Assembly: GCA_016929205.1 (NCBI GenBank)
Contig: JAFGJF010000244.1
Span: forward strand, 1 to 7,973
Direction of reading: 5' to 3'
Length of the DNA: 7,973 nt
DNA from: Anaerolineae bacterium
GTDB taxonomy: Bacteria; Chloroflexota; Anaerolineae; JAFGEY01
The notes below the pieces were generated by a model. The model was not told where the DNA came from. It ran no database searches and saw only the letters and a list, made by a program, of their open reading frames with translations. Positions 5,683-7,973 of the stretch are shown here, in pieces (position 1 is the first letter of the stretch; the number at the start of each line of letters is the position of its first letter). A program made the position numbers and the translations under genes.

Positions 5683-7070
5683 ATTGCCTCCAGCGCCCAC
5701 TGCGGCACATGCAGTCCGATCCTGCCCCAGGCCGATCGATCGTCCCATATCTTTTCCGTCGGCCCATCGGCAACCAGTCCATCCCGGTCCAACAGCATTA
5801 GCCGGTCAGCGTGGCGAGCCAACGATAGATCGTGCGTGGTTATGATCACCAGCCGCCCGGCCTTGGCCAAGGCCCGAGCCAGCCGCACCAGCTTCGTCTT
5901 GTGTTCTGCATCCTGGCCCAATGAGGGTTCGTCGAGCAGCACGCCGTGCCGGGGCGTGCGCATCAAGGCCGTCGCCAGGGCCACGCGCTTTTTCTGTCCC
6001 TCACTGAGCAATAACGGTTGTGCGTTTTCGTGATCGCACAAGCCCAACACGTCGAGCAGCCAGCGATAACGGGCCATATCGGGGTTCGGTATCTTGAACA
6101 GGATCTCGTCGCGCACGGTGGCGCTAAAGAGCTGCCAATCCGGGTTTTGGAAAACCAGGGCCAGATCGGGCTGCCTGCCACCAACGGTGGCCGTACCGCT
6201 GTGCCGCTGCAGGCCGGCCAGGGCGCGCAACAGCGTCGTTTTGCCCACCCCGTTTCGCCCGATGATGGCCACAATCTGCCCGCTCTCGACAGAAAAGCTC
6301 AGGTCATGCAAGATGCTGCGTCCTGCCAGTTGCACCCCAAGCCCCGATACCTCCAGGGCGAACGGTTCGCCGCCACCGACCGGAAAGGCTGTGGCGTCGA
6401 TGTCGCGCGTATCGCATACACCGTTGCCAAGTTCGACGGCCCGCAGTCCAGGGCTGGCAGCAAAAGGCTCAGTCCGGTGTTCGCAGACGACGATGGTTGT
6501 GCCGTTTTCAGCCAGCCCGTCCAGGTGGGTGACCAGTTCTTCTGCCGCTGTGGCATCCAGCATCGACAGCGGCTCGTCGAGCACCAGTGTCGGAGGCCGG
6601 CGGGCCATAGTAGCCGCCAAGGCCACTTTTTGCTGCTCGCCTCCCGACAGCGCGAGCGGCGAACGGGCGACCAGGTTGTCTAACCCGAATTGGCACAGCG
6701 TCTCCTCAAGACGATCCGCGATCGTCCTACGTGGCAGGCCCAGGTTTTCCAGGCCGAACAGAATCTCGTCCTCTACCGTCGAGGCCAGCATCTGCGAGGC
6801 CGGATTTTGAAAGACCAGCCCGACGTGTTCTGATAACCGCCACAAGGGTGTATTGTGGGTGGCCAAGGTGTCGACCCACACCTGGCCTTGCAGATGCCCC
6901 TTGTACAGGTGTGGGATCAGACCGCTCAGGCAGCGAGCCAGCGTGCTCTTGCCGCATCCCGACGGCCCGCTGACGAGGACCATCTCGCCAGGCGCGATGG
7001 CCAGTGAAAGTGGATCCAGGCCGTGTTGTTCTCCCAAATAGTGATAGGAAAGCTGCTCAGTCCGTAACAT
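5679..7070 (-). CDS. ecfA: ECF transporter ATPase with two fused nucleotide-binding domains
   Basis: This cytoplasmic ATPase powers the ECF importer. It is a single 463-residue chain holding both nucleotide-binding domains, which many ECF systems make as separate EcfA1 and EcfA2. Domain 1 has Walker A GPSGCGKST (35-43), Q-loop VFQNP (86-90), signature LSGGEQQK (141-148), Walker B TLVLDEP (161-167), D-loop SMLD (169-172) and H-loop His198. Domain 2 has Walker A GRNGVGKTT (271-279), Q-loop VFQNPDWQLFS (306-316), signature LSEGQKKR (355-362), Walker B HGVLLDEP (375-382), D-loop SLGQD (383-387) and H-loop His413. A linker lies around 202-236. All catalytic residues are present in both halves; only the second signature differs, with Glu for the first Gly. 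FQNP followed by Q at the Q-loop is typical of ECF ATPases. The start lies 13 nt after the TiaS-like gene with no clear Shine-Dalgarno, so it may depend on translation of that gene. Confidence 0.95.
   Translation of the reverse strand: MLRTEQLSYHYLGEQHGLDPLSLAIAPGEMVLVSGPSGCGKSTLARCLSGLIPHLYKGHLQGQVWVDTLATHNTPLWRLSEHVGLVFQNPASQMLASTVEDEILFGLENLGLPRRTIADRLEETLCQFGLDNLVARSPLALSGGEQQKVALAATMARRPPTLVLDEPLSMLDATAAEELVTHLDGLAENGTTIVVCEHRTEPFAASPGLRAVELGNGVCDTRDIDATAFPVGGGEPFALEVSGLGVQLAGRSILHDLSFSVESGQIVAIIGRNGVGKTTLLRALAGLQRHSGTATVGGRQPDLALVFQNPDWQLFSATVRDEILFKIPNPDMARYRWLLDVLGLCDHENAQPLLLSEGQKKRVALATALMRTPRHGVLLDEPSLGQDAEHKTKLVRLARALAKAGRLVIITTHDLSLARHADRLMLLDRDGLVADGPTEKIWDDRSAWGRIGLHVPQWALEAM
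5687..5691 (-). promoter_or_regulatory. Ribosome binding site of ecfT
   Basis: GGAGG on the minus strand, 4 nt before the GTG at 5682 and inside the end of the ATPase gene. It decides for this GTG over the upstream ATG at 5748 and implies coupled translation of the two subunits. Confidence 0.85.
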
Positions 7071-7083
7071 AGTCAGGTGTCGT

Positions 7084-7791
7084 TTAGTCCAGCTTGAGCG
7101 GCAGCCAGTGCGCGCCTCCGCACTGGCCGTCAGGTGCGGCGCGCTCGACGACGGCCACGGCGCGCCCGCCGCGCCGCGCCGGACGCAGCTTGTCGCACTG
7201 CACCAGTCCTTCGTTTACCAGCTGGCCATCCGTGGTCTGTACGGCCGCGATCCCGGCGGCCAGCACAGCGGACACAGGCTGCAGGCCGGCCAGTTCTCGC
7301 GAGCGTTCGATCAACACATAACGCCCGTCGTCGCCGGAGGCAGCCAGGCCCACCGCAGCCAACGCGCCGATCACGCCATCCTTGCTGCCGCCCAATCCTT
7401 CCAAAAAGAGGCTATGTGCGGCAGCCAGCTCGCGCGCCTGCTGCTGGGTGACCAGCTCTTGCTGCACGCTCGCACCAAATACCGAGATTTCAGTTGGCAC
7501 CTCGTCCGCAACGCAGAGCCCGGGATCGCTGCCCGGATGAAAATCCGCCAGCATGAGCGACTTGACCTGTTCGGCCAGAGAGGCTACGGTTGCGCCATCT
7601 GCTGGCTGTACGAGGATAGTCGAGCTGCTGTTGTTCTTGGTATAGGGTACGCGCGCATCGACGAGCAGTTGGTGGCGTGTGACGCCAAGGATGTTATGCT
7701 CCTGGCTCAGCGCAGCCGCGATCTGCCGCGCCAGGTGTCCCGTTCCGCGCGATTTTAATGTATCTGTGTCGTCTAGTCCGATGAAAATCAT
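7084..7791 (-). CDS. Stand-alone TiaS-like (tRNA-Ile2 agmatinylcytidine synthetase N-terminal) domain protein
   Basis: A 235-residue protein resembling the N-terminal part of archaeal TiaS, the enzyme that attaches agmatine to C34 of tRNA-Ile2 using ATP. Matching features in order are IGLDDTD (4-10, the DDTD motif of the ATP-dependent kinase-like domain), RGTGHLA (15-21), VPYTKNNSSS (48-57, corresponding to the PYKTRGNGA region of TiaS), SDPGLCVAD (88-96), GLGGSKDGVIGALAAVGL (132-149) and DKLRP (200-204). Full TiaS is about 400 residues or more and adds an OB-fold and a zinc ribbon for tRNA binding; both are missing. Bacteria normally use TilS and lysidine for this tRNA, so tRNA modification is improbable here. 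The start has AAGGA 7 nt upstream. It is the first complete gene before the transporter, which suggests an ATP-dependent role in the same pathway. The real function is unknown. Confidence 0.72.
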   Translation of the reverse strand: MIFIGLDDTDTLKSRGTGHLARQIAAALSQEHNILGVTRHQLLVDARVPYTKNNSSSTILVQPADGATVASLAEQVKSLMLADFHPGSDPGLCVADEVPTEISVFGASVQQELVTQQQARELAAAHSLFLEGLGGSKDGVIGALAAVGLAASGDDGRYVLIERSRELAGLQPVSAVLAAGIAAVQTTDGQLVNEGLVQCDKLRPARRGGRAVAVVERAAPDGQCGGAHWLPLKLD

Positions 7792-7879
7792 GTTGTGTTC
7801 CTTTTGTCAAGAGTGTTTGATTTACGTGTTTTTGTATTGCGTACTGCGTAACTCGTGATGCGTGACGCCATCTCACGTT
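7792..7879 (-). other. 88-nt spacer before the TiaS-like gene
   Basis: Most of this spacer is the left arm, loop and part of the right arm of the heptad palindrome. The remaining 43 nt next to the TiaS-like start are AT-rich and hold its AAGGA ribosome site at 7803-7799. A TTGACA lies only 13 nt before the ATG, which is too close for a useful promoter. I see no Moco riboswitch and no convincing promoter, so transcription probably begins further upstream, outside the window. Confidence 0.5.
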
Positions 7880-7903
7880 TCACGCCTCACGCTTTACGCA
7901 ATA
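7835..7903. repeat. Imperfect palindrome of 7-bp units (31-bp arms)
   Basis: The left arm is 7835-7865, the loop 7866-7872 and the right arm 7873-7903. The reverse complement of the left arm matches the right arm at 24 of 31 positions. Each arm consists of four 7-bp units whose first five bases are mostly TCACG or TTACG with two variable bases, ending in a shared CAATA. Right-arm units read TCACGTT, TCACGCC, TCACGCT, TTACGCA; left-arm units (reverse complement) read TCACGCA, TCACGAG, TTACGCA, GTACGCA. The mismatches fall mostly in the two variable bases. The right arm runs into the end of the upstream kinase-fold gene, supplying its stop codon. No T-run follows on the minus strand, so it does not look like a simple intrinsic terminator. 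It may be a dispersed palindromic element like REP. Confidence 0.75.
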
Positions 7904-7973
7904 GATCCGCGTGCCCGGGTTTTCGCCTTGCAGGGCGTGGGTGAGGTTGCCGGGCTCGCGGCCGTTGATGATA
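7880..7973 (-). CDS. C-terminal end of an amino-acid-kinase-fold protein (UMP kinase or molybdenum storage protein type)
   Basis: Only the last 30 residues are visible, from the window edge (first whole codon at 7972) to a TGA at 7882-7880. They include IINGREPGNLTHALQGE followed by NPGTRIYC. This fits the ending of the amino-acid-kinase superfamily, where UMP kinase, isopentenyl phosphate kinase and the molybdenum storage protein subunits share a pattern like N-x3-PG-x-L-x2-AL-x-GE-x2-GT-x-I. The NG and PGNLT wording and the position directly upstream of a molybdenum operon make a storage-protein-like member attractive, but UMP kinase or another kinase is equally possible on so little sequence. 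The last residues after GTRI (YCVKREA) are encoded by the arm of a palindromic repeat, so the natural tail may have been replaced. The next gene starts 88 nt downstream on the same strand. Confidence 0.6.
   Translation of the reverse strand, partial: IINGREPGNLTHALQGENPGTRIYCVKREA

Noticed and set aside
5683..5748. Upstream ATG start for EcfT at 5748
   Set aside because: The extra 22 residues lie within the ATPase gene and have no family similarity, and GGAGG followed by GTG at 5682 is a better start.
6094..6810. 238-codon plus-strand open frame opposite the ECF ATPase
   Set aside because: Rich in Ser, Arg and Pro with no domain; it mirrors codon positions of the ATPase on the other strand.
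7108..7758. 216-codon plus-strand open frame opposite the TiaS-like gene
   Set aside because: The minus-strand frame has conserved motifs and a ribosome site, whereas this one has no recognisable protein features.
7805..7820. TTGACA as a -35 promoter element before the TiaS-like gene
   Set aside because: It lies 13 nt before the ATG. A -10 box at the right distance would fall inside the gene, and only a poor TTTTCA is there.
7792..7879. Moco riboswitch upstream of the first complete gene
   Set aside because: The spacer is mostly the palindromic repeat and too short for the Moco RNA architecture. No matching helices were seen there or before moaA.
7835..7903. CRISPR array or intrinsic terminator at the heptad repeat
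   Set aside because: The 7-bp units have no unique spacers, so it is not CRISPR. On the transcribed strand an A-rich stretch, not a T-run, follows the hairpin.

Overview
The window is about 58% GC and reads as one densely packed block of twelve genes, all transcribed leftward (minus strand). It appears to be a molybdenum cofactor (Moco) biosynthesis operon with its own ECF-type uptake system. The organism is a bacterium. The GC content, the fused two-domain ECF ATPase and the heptad palindromic repeat near the right end would fit Chloroflexota, but nothing here proves the phylum and I hold that only weakly.

Layout in transcription order, from right to left. (1) 7973-7880: C-terminal end of an amino-acid-kinase-fold protein, similar to UMP kinase or the molybdenum storage protein. 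(2) 7903-7835: an imperfect palindrome built of 7-bp units, which overlaps the end of that gene. (3) 7791-7084: a stand-alone domain resembling the N-terminal part of archaeal TiaS. (4) 7070-5679: an ECF ATPase with two nucleotide-binding domains in one chain. (5) 5682-4954: EcfT. (6) 4917-4444: a membrane-anchored, cysteine-free domain resembling the sulfite-oxidase fold. (7) 4437-3892: an ECF S component. (8) 3884-3: moaA, moaC, moaD, moaE, moeA and mogA, the last cut by the left window edge.

The right half supplies ATPase, T and S subunits, so a complete ECF importer could be made. The left half covers the classic pathway: MoaA and MoaC convert GTP to cyclic pyranopterin monophosphate, MoaD and MoaE convert that to molybdopterin, MogA adenylylates it, and MoeA inserts molybdate. 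MoeB (MoaD activation) and MobA (nucleotide attachment) are not seen here. Gaps between genes are mostly 6-55 nt, with 4-nt overlaps at ecfA/ecfT and moaE/moeA, so co-transcription and translational coupling are likely.

The most interesting point is the ECF transporter fused into a Moco operon. It comes with two unexplained partners (the TiaS-like domain and the anchored sulfite-oxidase-like protein) and a possible molybdenum-storage-like gene upstream. Together they suggest an undescribed uptake or handling route for molybdate, tungstate or a pterin. The substrate cannot be read from the sequence. No tRNA, rRNA, IS element or CRISPR array was seen, and no gene-free stretch exceeds 88 nt.
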